Below, piece by piece: positions 17,848 to 24,706 of a stretch of DNA of 64,000 nucleotides. The notes beneath the pieces are model-generated. The model was not told where the DNA came from. It ran no database searches and saw only the letters and a list, made by a program, of their open reading frames with translations. This DNA is from a candidate division KSB1 bacterium. Lineage in GTDB: Bacteria; Zhuqueibacterota; Zhuqueibacteria; Zhuqueibacterales; Zhuqueibacteraceae. A program made the translations under genes and the position numbers. Position 1 is the first letter of the stretch; every line of letters begins with the position of its first letter. The stretch spans positions 62,001-126,000 of the forward strand of contig JAPDQB010000001.1 in assembly GCA_034506175.1 (NCBI GenBank). Direction: 5' to 3'.

Positions 17848-18459
17848 ATGCTAATCGACCCACATCATATTTCCCAACTGCTGCAGAATTTTCGGGGCCG
17901 CTTCGTCTCCAATCGTCGCATGACAGCCGCCGCGGTGATGATGATTCTGTTTGATTCATCGCCGGGGCGAGAGGGCGGCGCGCAGACCAACATTCTGCTC
18001 ATCGAAAGAACCAAGGACCGCTCGCGGCATTCCGGTCAAATCGCCTTTCCCGGCGGCAAGATCGAAGCGGACGACGCTTCGCCGCTGGCAGCAGCACTCC
18101 GCGAAACGCAGGAAGAGATCGGGGTGAATATCGAACAGCTCGCTTTGTTGGGCAGCATGGGCTTTTTCCGCACGCTCACCTCTGGCTTCGATGCCGCGGT
18201 GCACCTCGCTTGGACGCCGGCGCCGTTAAATTGGCTGCCGTGCCAGCGCGAAGTCGCGGCGGTTTATGAAATTCCGCTGGCTGGCCTTTATGCCCAGTTC
18301 AATCCGAATTTACGCTTGCAAAGACGAACGGATTTGATGAATTTGCATTTTCATTGGCAAGTGCCCCATTCATCTCGAACGATTTGCATTTGGGGATTGA
18401 CGGCGAGGGTGCTGCATTGTTTCTTTCAGATGCTGCAAAACTCATTGACCGGTCGCTGA
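17848..18459 (+). CDS. NUDIX hydrolase, CoA pyrophosphatase type
   Basis: Probably cleaves coenzyme A or its oxidised forms to 3'-phosphoadenosine 5'-phosphate and phosphopantetheine. The segment LLIERTKDRSRHSGQIAFPGG is the UPF0035 signature of CoA-specific NUDIX enzymes and runs into the NUDIX box, GGKIEADDASPLAAALRETQ then EEIGV, with the metal-binding REtxEE intact. 203 aa, normal length. No signal peptide. It converges on the next gene across a 14-bp inverted repeat that overlaps its last codons. The AT-rich leader includes TATAAT at 17816-17821 but no matching -35 box. Confidence 0.85.
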   Translation: MLIDPHHISQLLQNFRGRFVSNRRMTAAAVMMILFDSSPGREGGAQTNILLIERTKDRSRHSGQIAFPGGKIEADDASPLAAALRETQEEIGVNIEQLALLGSMGFFRTLTSGFDAAVHLAWTPAPLNWLPCQREVAAVYEIPLAGLYAQFNPNLRLQRRTDLMNLHFHWQVPHSSRTICIWGLTARVLHCFFQMLQNSLTGR

Positions 18460-18505
18460 AATGAAGTTGGACGGTTTAAACAAACGATGCAAGCGACCGG
18501 TCAAT
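18444..18505. repeat. Perfect 14-bp inverted repeat between convergent genes
   Basis: ATTGACCGGTCGCT (18444-18457) and AGCGACCGGTCAAT (18492-18505) are perfect complements separated by 34 bases. Each arm itself contains the palindrome GACCGGTC. The left arm includes the last codons and stop of the NUDIX gene. It could be a bidirectional terminator without a U-tract or a protein-binding pair. Confidence 0.55.
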
Positions 18506-18515
18506 CGCCGCTTGT

Positions 18516-19673
18516 TTAATACTCCGCATAAGAAACCAGCTTCATCAACTGCTCGCGTGAAATGCGCCGCGCGTTGAACGCTTCGACGTGTTGCTTCTTG
18601 ACGCGGCAAACAAGGTAAGCCGGGCTGCCATCCATCGCGTTATCGAGATCGGCGGTGATGACGATATTGTCTTGCGGCTTGAGCTGGCGCAATGTATGGC
18701 CGTAATCCGCAATCACCTCGGCAAGCTGTTGCTTGAATTTTTTGTATTGCGCCGCCCAATTTTCCCGACGCTGCTCGGAGGCGTTTTGCAGTGCAAGAAT
18801 CCGGCGCTGGAGGCTCTCCTCGACCGAGCGCGTTTCTACATCCTGCCAGATTCGAAGAGAAAAGTCATGGCCAAAACTGGCTTGGGTAAAGAAAATGACG
18901 CCGAAATCGTCAAGATAAATTCCGCGGGAATGATTGCTGTGGAACCCCGCTTGGCGCGAGCGCCCTCCCCAAGCTGTGTCGATGATGCGCGCCATGATGT
19001 CAATCTCGGAGTCCGTGGGTTCCGTGGCAATATCCTTGAAAATGAGCCGACTGGCAAAATCACCCGCTTTCAGCTTTCCGGTTCGCAGCGCCACAATATC
19101 AGTCTTTCGGGCGATGGCCAACAAATCCTTGTTGCCGGCTTCAGCGCCACTGCGTGAAGAAATTTCCCAGCCCTCGCCGAAGGAATAAAATATATTTCTC
19201 CCGCCAGTCCAGTAAATCACGATTCTTTCGGATTCATCCAACTGGCCAATGGCGTCGGCATATTTTGAAAAAAATTCGATAAGTGGCTCTTTGAGGTTTT
19301 GTTGGCCTTCCGAGCTATATTCATACGCCACGCCGCCGCGCGCGCCGGATTTTGATTTTTTGCCGGCTTCTCCGCTTTGCTGATGGACTTCGACACGGCT
19401 GCGCCCCTGGGGCGAAAAATTAAAAAAGCTGAAAGTGTCCGGGCGCCGCGGCATCAAAAAAATCACGCCATAATCCGGCAAATAAATGCTTCTGGTCGCT
19501 TCGCCACCGAGGCGGAGGTAATGCCCCGGCACATTAAACATCAAACGGTCGAGAATGACGTTCATAATGCCGAGATCACGTTGCATCCGCGCCGTGTCAA
19601 ACGGCGTGCTGACCTGGGCCTGCAAAGGCAAAAAAGAAAAAAAGAGAAAAAGGATGATAAGGAAAACTCTCAT
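18516..19673 (-). CDS. Secreted protein of unknown function
   Basis: About 385 aa beginning with a clear signal peptide (MRVFLIILFLFFSFLPLQAQ). Two similar segments recur: RSIYLPDYGVIFLMPRR near residue 62 and RGIYLDDFGVIFFTQAS near residue 252, each inside a predicted strand-rich block, so the protein may contain a duplicated domain. A helical stretch (about 290-345, ESLQRRILALQNASEQRREN and on) follows. I do not recognise a named family. The ATG at 19673 is chosen over an earlier in-frame start because that extension (from 19742) is translated from the hairpin repeat upstream. It lies downstream of the ECF sigma/anti-sigma pair and may be in the same regulon. Confidence 0.7.
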   Translation of the reverse strand: MRVFLIILFLFFSFLPLQAQVSTPFDTARMQRDLGIMNVILDRLMFNVPGHYLRLGGEATRSIYLPDYGVIFLMPRRPDTFSFFNFSPQGRSRVEVHQQSGEAGKKSKSGARGGVAYEYSSEGQQNLKEPLIEFFSKYADAIGQLDESERIVIYWTGGRNIFYSFGEGWEISSRSGAEAGNKDLLAIARKTDIVALRTGKLKAGDFASRLIFKDIATEPTDSEIDIMARIIDTAWGGRSRQAGFHSNHSRGIYLDDFGVIFFTQASFGHDFSLRIWQDVETRSVEESLQRRILALQNASEQRRENWAAQYKKFKQQLAEVIADYGHTLRQLKPQDNIVITADLDNAMDGSPAYLVCRVKKQHVEAFNARRISREQLMKLVSYAEY

Positions 19674-19715
19674 GGACAATTTACTGAAATTAGTCTCCTT
19701 GATAGTCAAATTTTT

Positions 19716-19840
19716 GCAAAAAAGCAAAGACTTTTGGCTCACAGAATTGGAACTCTCACAGAAAAAAATTCATTTCGGTGAGAGTTCCATTTCTGTAAGC
19801 GAATAGTTCTTTTTGGTTGCGGCTTGTCCGCGTTGGGTTT
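19716..19840. repeat. Dispersed 125-bp hairpin element, copy A
   Basis: GCAAAAAAGCAAAGACTTTT is followed by a strong hairpin (arms 19738-19759 and 19778-19799, loop AGAAAAAAATTCATTTCG) and then TTTTTGGTTGCGGCTTGTCC. Nearly the same 125 bases recur at 39774-39898, and a fragment at 58074-58104. It sits upstream of the secreted-protein gene and downstream of the anti-sigma gene. Confidence 0.8.
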
Positions 19841-19860
19841 TATGCATGACAATTTACTCC

Positions 19861-20526
19861 TCACCGTTGGGGCGGCAATTTCACTGAGCGCAAGAATTGG
19901 TGGAGCAATTCATCATTACGCTCAAAACGCGAATTGGTGTGTTCCTGAAACTCGTTGAGACCGCGTCCAACCAACATCAAATCGCTTTGCCGCTGCCGAT
20001 CGATTTCCGCGGCGAATTTCGCCAGCGTGCGGTTGAATTCGTCGAGCTGTTGTTGCTGGCTGGCGAGCAGCAACTGCCGGTATTTCTCATCGAGTTGCTG
20101 CTGAATCTGCGCAACGAGCTGCGAGTCAACTGTAGCGGAAGCTCGCGGCAGCAGGCTGGTGCGATAAGTGAAAGCGCCATTGTTGAATGAAATTTCCGTA
20201 TTCAAAAGCGCACTGATCAAGAGCACGCCAAGCGCAACACCGGCGGCCAACGACGCCGCCTTTGCCCACGCCGGCGTTTCGGCAGGCAAAAGTTTTTCTT
20301 TTAAAGCGCCGAGCCAGTTTTTATTTTCCCGCACGAAAACCAGGTGCAGGCGTGGGTCTTCGTTTTCCCAGGCTTTGAGCGTGAGGCTGGTGCGGCTCAA
20401 CGCTTCGTAGTCGGCGCGGCATGCCGAACAGTTTTGCAAATGCACCCGCACGAGTCTTTCGGATTCGGGCTCGATCTCGTCATACAAAAAATCCATCAAC
20501 TGAATTTTGATCTCATTACACGTCAT
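19861..20526 (-). CDS. Anti-sigma factor with zinc-finger (zf-HC2) domain
   Basis: A 221-aa single-pass membrane protein. The N-terminus has the anti-sigma zinc motif HLQNCSACRADYE (H-x3-C-x2-C at about 29-36), which binds ECF sigma factors. A transmembrane segment lies at about 88-108 (AASLAAGVALGVLLISALL). The periplasmic C-terminal part is a Gln-rich coiled coil (IQQQLDEKYRQLLLASQQQQ onwards). Its start overlaps the end of the sigma factor gene by 11 bp, so the pair is translationally coupled. It should hold the sigma factor at the membrane until an envelope signal releases it. Confidence 0.85.
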   Translation of the reverse strand: MTCNEIKIQLMDFLYDEIEPESERLVRVHLQNCSACRADYEALSRTSLTLKAWENEDPRLHLVFVRENKNWLGALKEKLLPAETPAWAKAASLAAGVALGVLLISALLNTEISFNNGAFTYRTSLLPRASATVDSQLVAQIQQQLDEKYRQLLLASQQQQLDEFNRTLAKFAAEIDRQRQSDLMLVGRGLNEFQEHTNSRFERNDELLHQFLRSVKLPPQR

Positions 20527-21145
20527 ATAACATCACCTCCTCATCAATATGCCACTGTGCGAGGATTTTTTTCAACGCCGACAAGCCGTAATACATGCGG
20601 GATTTGATGGTGTTGACCGAAACATCGAGCGCCTCGGCGATTTCAGTAAATTTCAAGCCCTGATATTCTTTCATAATAACGACGAGGCGCTGCTCTTCGG
20701 GAATTTCTTGCAGAGCCTTTTCGAGAATTTCCCGCAGCTCGTTTCGGCTCACGACTCTGTCTGGATGCAGCGAAGCTTCCGGCAGCAACGTCAAACCGGG
20801 ATGGCTGGCTTCGTCGAGCGCGCCGCTTTCCTGCAATTTTTCCAAAGAAAATGATTGTCGCCGCCGGCTTTGTTTGATCAGGTCGCGGCAAAGATTGGCC
20901 GCAATCTGATAAATCCACGACGAGAATTTCCCGCGGTCTTTTAAGCGCGACAGGTTGTGATAAACTTTGATAAAAACCTGCTGGGTCAAATCCCGCGCTT
21001 CATCCCGCCTGCCGAGATAGCGCAGGATGAAGTTGTACATCGGCTTTTCCCAACGCCACACCAGCGTGTTGAACGCATTCGTGCCCTCGACGGTATCCGG
21101 CCCGCTCAGAAATTTATTGATCAAATCGCCATCCGTCATAATCAA
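20516..21145 (-). CDS. ECF sigma factor
   Basis: A 209-aa RNA polymerase sigma-70 of the extracytoplasmic-function type. Region 2 spans about 20-90 (WEKPMYNFILRYLGRRDEAR, DLTQQVFIKVYHNLSRL, FSSWIYQIAANLCRDLIK); region 4 spans about 145-200 (IPEEQRLVVIMKEYQGLKFT, EIAEALDVSVNTIKSRMYYG). Both DNA-binding regions are complete, unlike the truncated sigma gene at 22644. Start is either the first ATG or MTDG two codons on. Pairs with the overlapping anti-sigma gene. Confidence 0.92.
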   Translation of the reverse strand: MIMTDGDLINKFLSGPDTVEGTNAFNTLVWRWEKPMYNFILRYLGRRDEARDLTQQVFIKVYHNLSRLKDRGKFSSWIYQIAANLCRDLIKQSRRRQSFSLEKLQESGALDEASHPGLTLLPEASLHPDRVVSRNELREILEKALQEIPEEQRLVVIMKEYQGLKFTEIAEALDVSVNTIKSRMYYGLSALKKILAQWHIDEEVMLYDV

Positions 21146-21256
21146 TCCGTGTCTGCTCTTTTGGTAAGACGGTTTCGCGGTAAAAAAAGTTTGATTGAAA
21201 CACTAAAGCCGCGGAAGATACCACCAAGCCGTTATCCGTTTGAAGATTTCGGTTTT

Positions 21257-22621
21257 TCATTTGTATCTCTTCCCATGCTTGATCACCACATCCACGTCTT
21301 GCAGCAGATTGATATACCGCAACACGTCGCCCCGCACCGCGATGATGTCCGCGTACTTGCCTTCACTGATGGTGCCCACCTCGCGATCGACTTTCATCAA
21401 GACCGATGGCCAGTACGTCGCCGCGCGAATCGCTTCCATCGGATCGACGCCGTATCGGTTGACCCAGATGTCAAGCTCGTGCCAGGTCGACATGCTGTGA
21501 AACTTCATCGGGATGCCGCTATCCGTGCCGACGATCATGACGACGCCGGATTCTTTGAGCTGTCGAAATTTACGCGCCAGTGTCGGGCGGCGATTGGGCG
21601 TAATTTGAAAATACGGAAGCCGTTCCGGATATTGAATGGAAGCTTTGATATCAGCGATGATGGAATCCGGCAGACCAACGTGCCACGAGGGATCATCGAG
21701 CCATTCGGGATTATCGCGCGTGTATTCATAATTCGTCAGACCCTCAATTGTCGGGCACCAAAAAAGCGGGCCAAGATTCATCTTGGCGGTGCGGGCGCGG
21801 ATCATGTCAATCACATCAGCCGGATATTCCGGCGCCGTTGCCAGACCGGTGTGCTCAAAACAATCCACGCCGGCCAAAAGCCCGCGGCGGATTTCTTCGG
21901 GACGATGGGCGTGCGCGACAACGGTGAGCTTGTGTTTGTGCGCCTCGTCAACAACGGCGATGACTTCCTCCATCGTCATTTGATCCTGATCAATCAGCTT
22001 GATGCAATTCACGCCGGCTTGTGCCAGTTGCCGCACTTTGGCGCGAGCGTCGGCGACGCCGTTGACGCCCCAGCGAAACAATTCGGTGCCGGGATAAGGC
22101 TCGTGCTGAATGAAAGGCCCGGAAACGTAAAGCGTCGGCCCGGGAATTTTTCCGGCCTTGATCGCGTCGCGCACGGCGAGGCTGGCTTTGAGCGGCCCGC
22201 CCAGATCACGCGCGCTGGTGACGCCAGCAAGCAGAAGTTGTTGCGCCGAGGCTGGCATGATCACCGATTCGAACAGCGCCGGATATTTTTTGTCCCAATG
22301 CGCATAATCGCTGTGGCCGTTGATCATCAGGTGCACGTGCATGTCCCACAGACCCGGCAAAACACTCATACCTTCAGTCGAAATGATTTCCGCGCCGGCT
22401 GGAATTTGCAGCGCGCCGACCTGCCCAATGGCTTTGATGCGCTCGCCTTCGATGACAATCACGCTGTTGCGAACCGGCTTGCCGCCGTAACCATCAATGA
22501 GCATCCCCCCCACCAGCGCTTTGATGAAATTGGATTGAGCTGGAAGTGATAATGGCAGGCCAATCAGCAGGGTCAAAATTACCCATCGAATCGGCTGATG
22601 AATCTTCCATGAAATGCACAT
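21257..22621 (-). CDS. Secreted amidohydrolase (imidazolonepropionase/prolidase-like)
   Basis: About 454 aa with a signal peptide (IRWVILTLLIGLPLSLPAQ). It is a metal-dependent TIM-barrel amidohydrolase: MSVLPGLWDMHVHL (HxH metal ligands), VAHAHRPEEIRRGL, CFEHTG, and VGTDSGIP (catalytic Asp region), closing with the GTISEGKYADIIAV motif. The group includes exported Xaa-Pro dipeptidases and related hydrolases; substrate not predictable. ATG at 22621 is preceded by GAGGAG; the in-frame extension upstream (to 22783) is antisense-like sequence within the truncated sigma gene. Confidence 0.85.
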   Translation of the reverse strand: MCISWKIHQPIRWVILTLLIGLPLSLPAQSNFIKALVGGMLIDGYGGKPVRNSVIVIEGERIKAIGQVGALQIPAGAEIISTEGMSVLPGLWDMHVHLMINGHSDYAHWDKKYPALFESVIMPASAQQLLLAGVTSARDLGGPLKASLAVRDAIKAGKIPGPTLYVSGPFIQHEPYPGTELFRWGVNGVADARAKVRQLAQAGVNCIKLIDQDQMTMEEVIAVVDEAHKHKLTVVAHAHRPEEIRRGLLAGVDCFEHTGLATAPEYPADVIDMIRARTAKMNLGPLFWCPTIEGLTNYEYTRDNPEWLDDPSWHVGLPDSIIADIKASIQYPERLPYFQITPNRRPTLARKFRQLKESGVVMIVGTDSGIPMKFHSMSTWHELDIWVNRYGVDPMEAIRAATYWPSVLMKVDREVGTISEGKYADIIAVRGDVLRYINLLQDVDVVIKHGKRYK

Positions 22622-22643
22622 AATAAATCTCCTCTCGCGTTGG

Positions 22644-22913
22644 TTAATAAAAACTTCGCGGCCGTGATAGGCATTGGTTGATGACGATGCGATACAGGCA
22701 CGTTGAAAATTCGCTTTCAAAGCGAAACACCGGCAGGCAGCGGAAAACTTTGATGAAAATGTCCTGATAAACATCCGGCGCATCTTCCAGTTTGTTCAAC
22801 ATCTGCCGCGCCAGCTGCAACACCCGGCGGTCGTGCAGTTGCACCAACGCCTCGAACGCGGCGCTGTCGCCTTCCTGCGCCCGTCGAATCAGCCTTGTTT
22901 CCCTCTCGTCCAT
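22644..22913 (-). pseudogene. Truncated ECF sigma factor (region 2 only)
   Basis: Encodes about 89 residues: MDERETRLIRRAQEGDSAAF, LARQMLNKLEDAPDVYQDIFIK, FESEFSTCLYRIVINQCLS, then RPRSFY and stop. This is ECF region 2 up to its end. Region 4, which recognises the -35 element and normally adds about 90 residues, is absent, and the next 22 bases lead straight to the amidohydrolase start. The protein could at most bind core polymerase and not a promoter. Most likely a deletion remnant; an accompanying anti-sigma gene is also absent. Confidence 0.7.
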
Positions 22914-23028
22914 AGTCACCCAATGAGACAGTCAAACTCGCAAAAAGTTTGCAGGAGCAGGGAGGCATGTGGCGCAACGCGCCATCCTGCGCACAAAGCA
23001 CTTGCTTTTTCAATTTTTTTCTGTTAAT

Positions 23029-23115
23029 CTGGTTGCTGGTTTGCTGGCGGCTGATTTCTACAGATAAAACAGCCAGCAACCAGTAACGAGCATCAAGCAG
23101 CGAGCAACCAGCCTC
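23029..23115. repeat. Hairpin-forming CCAGCAACCAG repeat array
   Basis: CTGGTTGCTGGTTTGCTGGC on the left and CAGCCAGCAACCAGTAACGA on the right are complementary, so the region can fold, and the right arm continues as degenerate 7-mers (GCATCAAG, CAGCGAG, CAACCAGC). It lies upstream of the deoxynucleoside kinase gene, between divergent genes. Confidence 0.55.
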
Positions 23116-23125
23116 GAGAACCCAC

Positions 23126-23776
23126 ATGCCGCAAAGTCCTCAGAGAACCAGCCCTGGCCAGACTGGTCCTTTCGTCGCCATTGCCGGCAACATCGGCGTC
23201 GGAAAAACCACGCTCACCAAAATGCTGGTTGAGCGCTTTGGCTGGACGGGCTTTTTTGAAAAGGAGATCGCCAATCCCTATCTTGCCGATTTTTATCAGG
23301 ACATGCCGGCGTGGGCGTTTCAATCACAGATTTTTTTCCTCAAAGAGCGCTTGAAAGATCATTTGCAAATTCAAGCCGCCGGCGCGCCCAGCGTGCAGGA
23401 TCGCACCATTTACGAAGACGCCGAGATTTTCGCGCTCAATCTTTTCGAGCGCGGCTTGATGCACGCCCGCGATTACGCCTGTTACGCGGATTTGTACCAT
23501 GCGATTTCATCGTCGCTGCGGCCGCCGGATTTGTTCGTTTATTTGCGCGCCTCGACCTGGACGTTGATCAGCCGCATTCGCAAGCGCGGCCGTGCTTACG
23601 AGCAGAATATCGACAAAGAATATCTCGCCCAGCTCAACCGCAATTACGAACGCTGGGTGAAAAGAATTTTCGATCACCACAACGTCATGATCGCCGATAC
23701 CGACGCCCACGACGTCTATCGCGACAAAGAATGGTTGGAGGGAGTGATTGAGGAAATTCAACGGCGCGTGGCGTGA
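23126..23776 (+). CDS. Deoxynucleoside kinase
   Basis: A 216-aa salvage enzyme that phosphorylates deoxynucleosides. The P-loop is AGNIGVGKTTLTK (about 20-32); EKEIANPYLADFY is the substrate-binding Glu region; QDRTIYEDAEIFA corresponds to the DRS motif (here DRT); RIRKRGRAYE is the Arg-rich lid. The length matches the dCK/dGK family. No signal peptide. The gene has no clear Shine-Dalgarno sequence before the ATG at 23126, and a start a few codons later is possible. It converges on a lipoprotein gene. Confidence 0.9.
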   Translation: MPQSPQRTSPGQTGPFVAIAGNIGVGKTTLTKMLVERFGWTGFFEKEIANPYLADFYQDMPAWAFQSQIFFLKERLKDHLQIQAAGAPSVQDRTIYEDAEIFALNLFERGLMHARDYACYADLYHAISSSLRPPDLFVYLRASTWTLISRIRKRGRAYEQNIDKEYLAQLNRNYERWVKRIFDHHNVMIADTDAHDVYRDKEWLEGVIEEIQRRVA

Positions 23777-23777
23777 C

Positions 23778-23825
23778 CTGGATGCTTGATGCTTGTTCTT
23801 TACTCTCCAGCATCCAGCAACAAGT
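23778..23825. repeat. Hairpin-forming repeat between convergent genes
   Basis: CTGGATGCTTGATGCTTGTT pairs with CCAGCATCCAGCAACAAG around a short loop. It belongs to the same degenerate 7-mer class as 6593 and 23029 and fills the gap between the stops of the kinase (23776) and the lipoprotein gene (23825), where it may terminate transcription from both sides. Confidence 0.55.
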
Positions 23826-24649
23826 TAAAGCATTCCCGCCGTCGAGGTGGAGGGGGCTTCAAAGATTTTTTCATCCACCTGGCGCGAAGCAACAATGTTC
23901 GTCAAAAGCAGCTTGCGGTTGGAATGCTCAAAGCTCCGTTGTTCCGAGAATTTGATCCCGCCATAAACGTTCCACTTTTCCCACCAGGCCGGCACAGGCT
24001 CGGCCCCTTCGTGGGCGAAATATTCCCAGCGATGCACGATGCGCGTTGCCGGATCGATAAACACGCGATAAATATTGCGCGGCGTCAAGCCGACGCTGTC
24101 GGCAAAGCTCAGGCGCAAAACGTCATACGCAATGTCGTTCAGCTCTTGCACGCCGTCATATTTCAGCACCGCGCCGGCGTCTTTCAATTTAAACGGCATC
24201 AAAAGCCAGTATGTGTCATTGATATGGCGCCCGTAGGCACGCTTGAGAATCTGAAGTTTTTCCTCGCCCTCCATTTTCTCGCCGTTTTTAAAAGCCGTTC
24301 CGTCCTGCGTATCAAGATTGAAAAATACCAGCAGGTGATCGCCCTCGCGCGTCGTGCCTTCGAGGCGATAGTTGTTGTTGCGGCGATCCCAGTCGTGCCG
24401 CCAATCCGAAACTTTTTTGGTGTCGGCGACTGAAACGAAGTGAAAAGAAAGATACTTGATCGCCTCAAAATTCTCGCGCCCGCCGAGCGCCACCATGACT
24501 TCGTCGGCAATTTTAACGGCCCGCGGATCGGATTTTGACGGATCGAATTGTTTTCGCCCGGCAGCCGACATCGCTTGGTCTGAACTCGTTTTGCAGTTTT
24601 GAATGAAGAACGCGGCAAGAAGGATAAAGAACAAAATACGATTTTTCAT
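23825..24649 (-). CDS. Lipoprotein of unknown function (LolA-like shape)
   Basis: A 274-aa protein with a lipoprotein signal (FILLAAFFIQNC, Cys at 19). After a Ser/Lys-rich linker the body starts DPRAVKIADEVMVALGGREN followed by many beta strands (YLSFHFVSV, NNNYRLEG, HLLVFFNLDTQDG, IYRVFIDPATRIVHRWEYF, WNVYGGIKF). The opening ALGGxExF with strand-rich sequence is common in LolA/DUF6503-like lipoproteins of FCB bacteria, which have a half-barrel fold that binds hydrophobic ligands. The assignment is only by resemblance. Probably co-transcribed with the HEAT-cyclophilin gene 57 bp upstream. Confidence 0.65.
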   Translation of the reverse strand: MKNRILFFILLAAFFIQNCKTSSDQAMSAAGRKQFDPSKSDPRAVKIADEVMVALGGRENFEAIKYLSFHFVSVADTKKVSDWRHDWDRRNNNYRLEGTTREGDHLLVFFNLDTQDGTAFKNGEKMEGEEKLQILKRAYGRHINDTYWLLMPFKLKDAGAVLKYDGVQELNDIAYDVLRLSFADSVGLTPRNIYRVFIDPATRIVHRWEYFAHEGAEPVPAWWEKWNVYGGIKFSEQRSFEHSNRKLLLTNIVASRQVDEKIFEAPSTSTAGML

Positions 24650-24706
24650 GGCCTCCTCATTGGTTTCTCAAAAATTCAACTCTTCGCTAAAATCTTCGGC
24701 TTCCAG

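Noticed and set aside
20957..22549. Long plus-strand frame of 530 codons
   Set aside because: Lies antisense to the ECF sigma factor and amidohydrolase genes, which have clear motifs; the translation is His/Arg-rich with no domain, as expected of GC-biased shadow frames.
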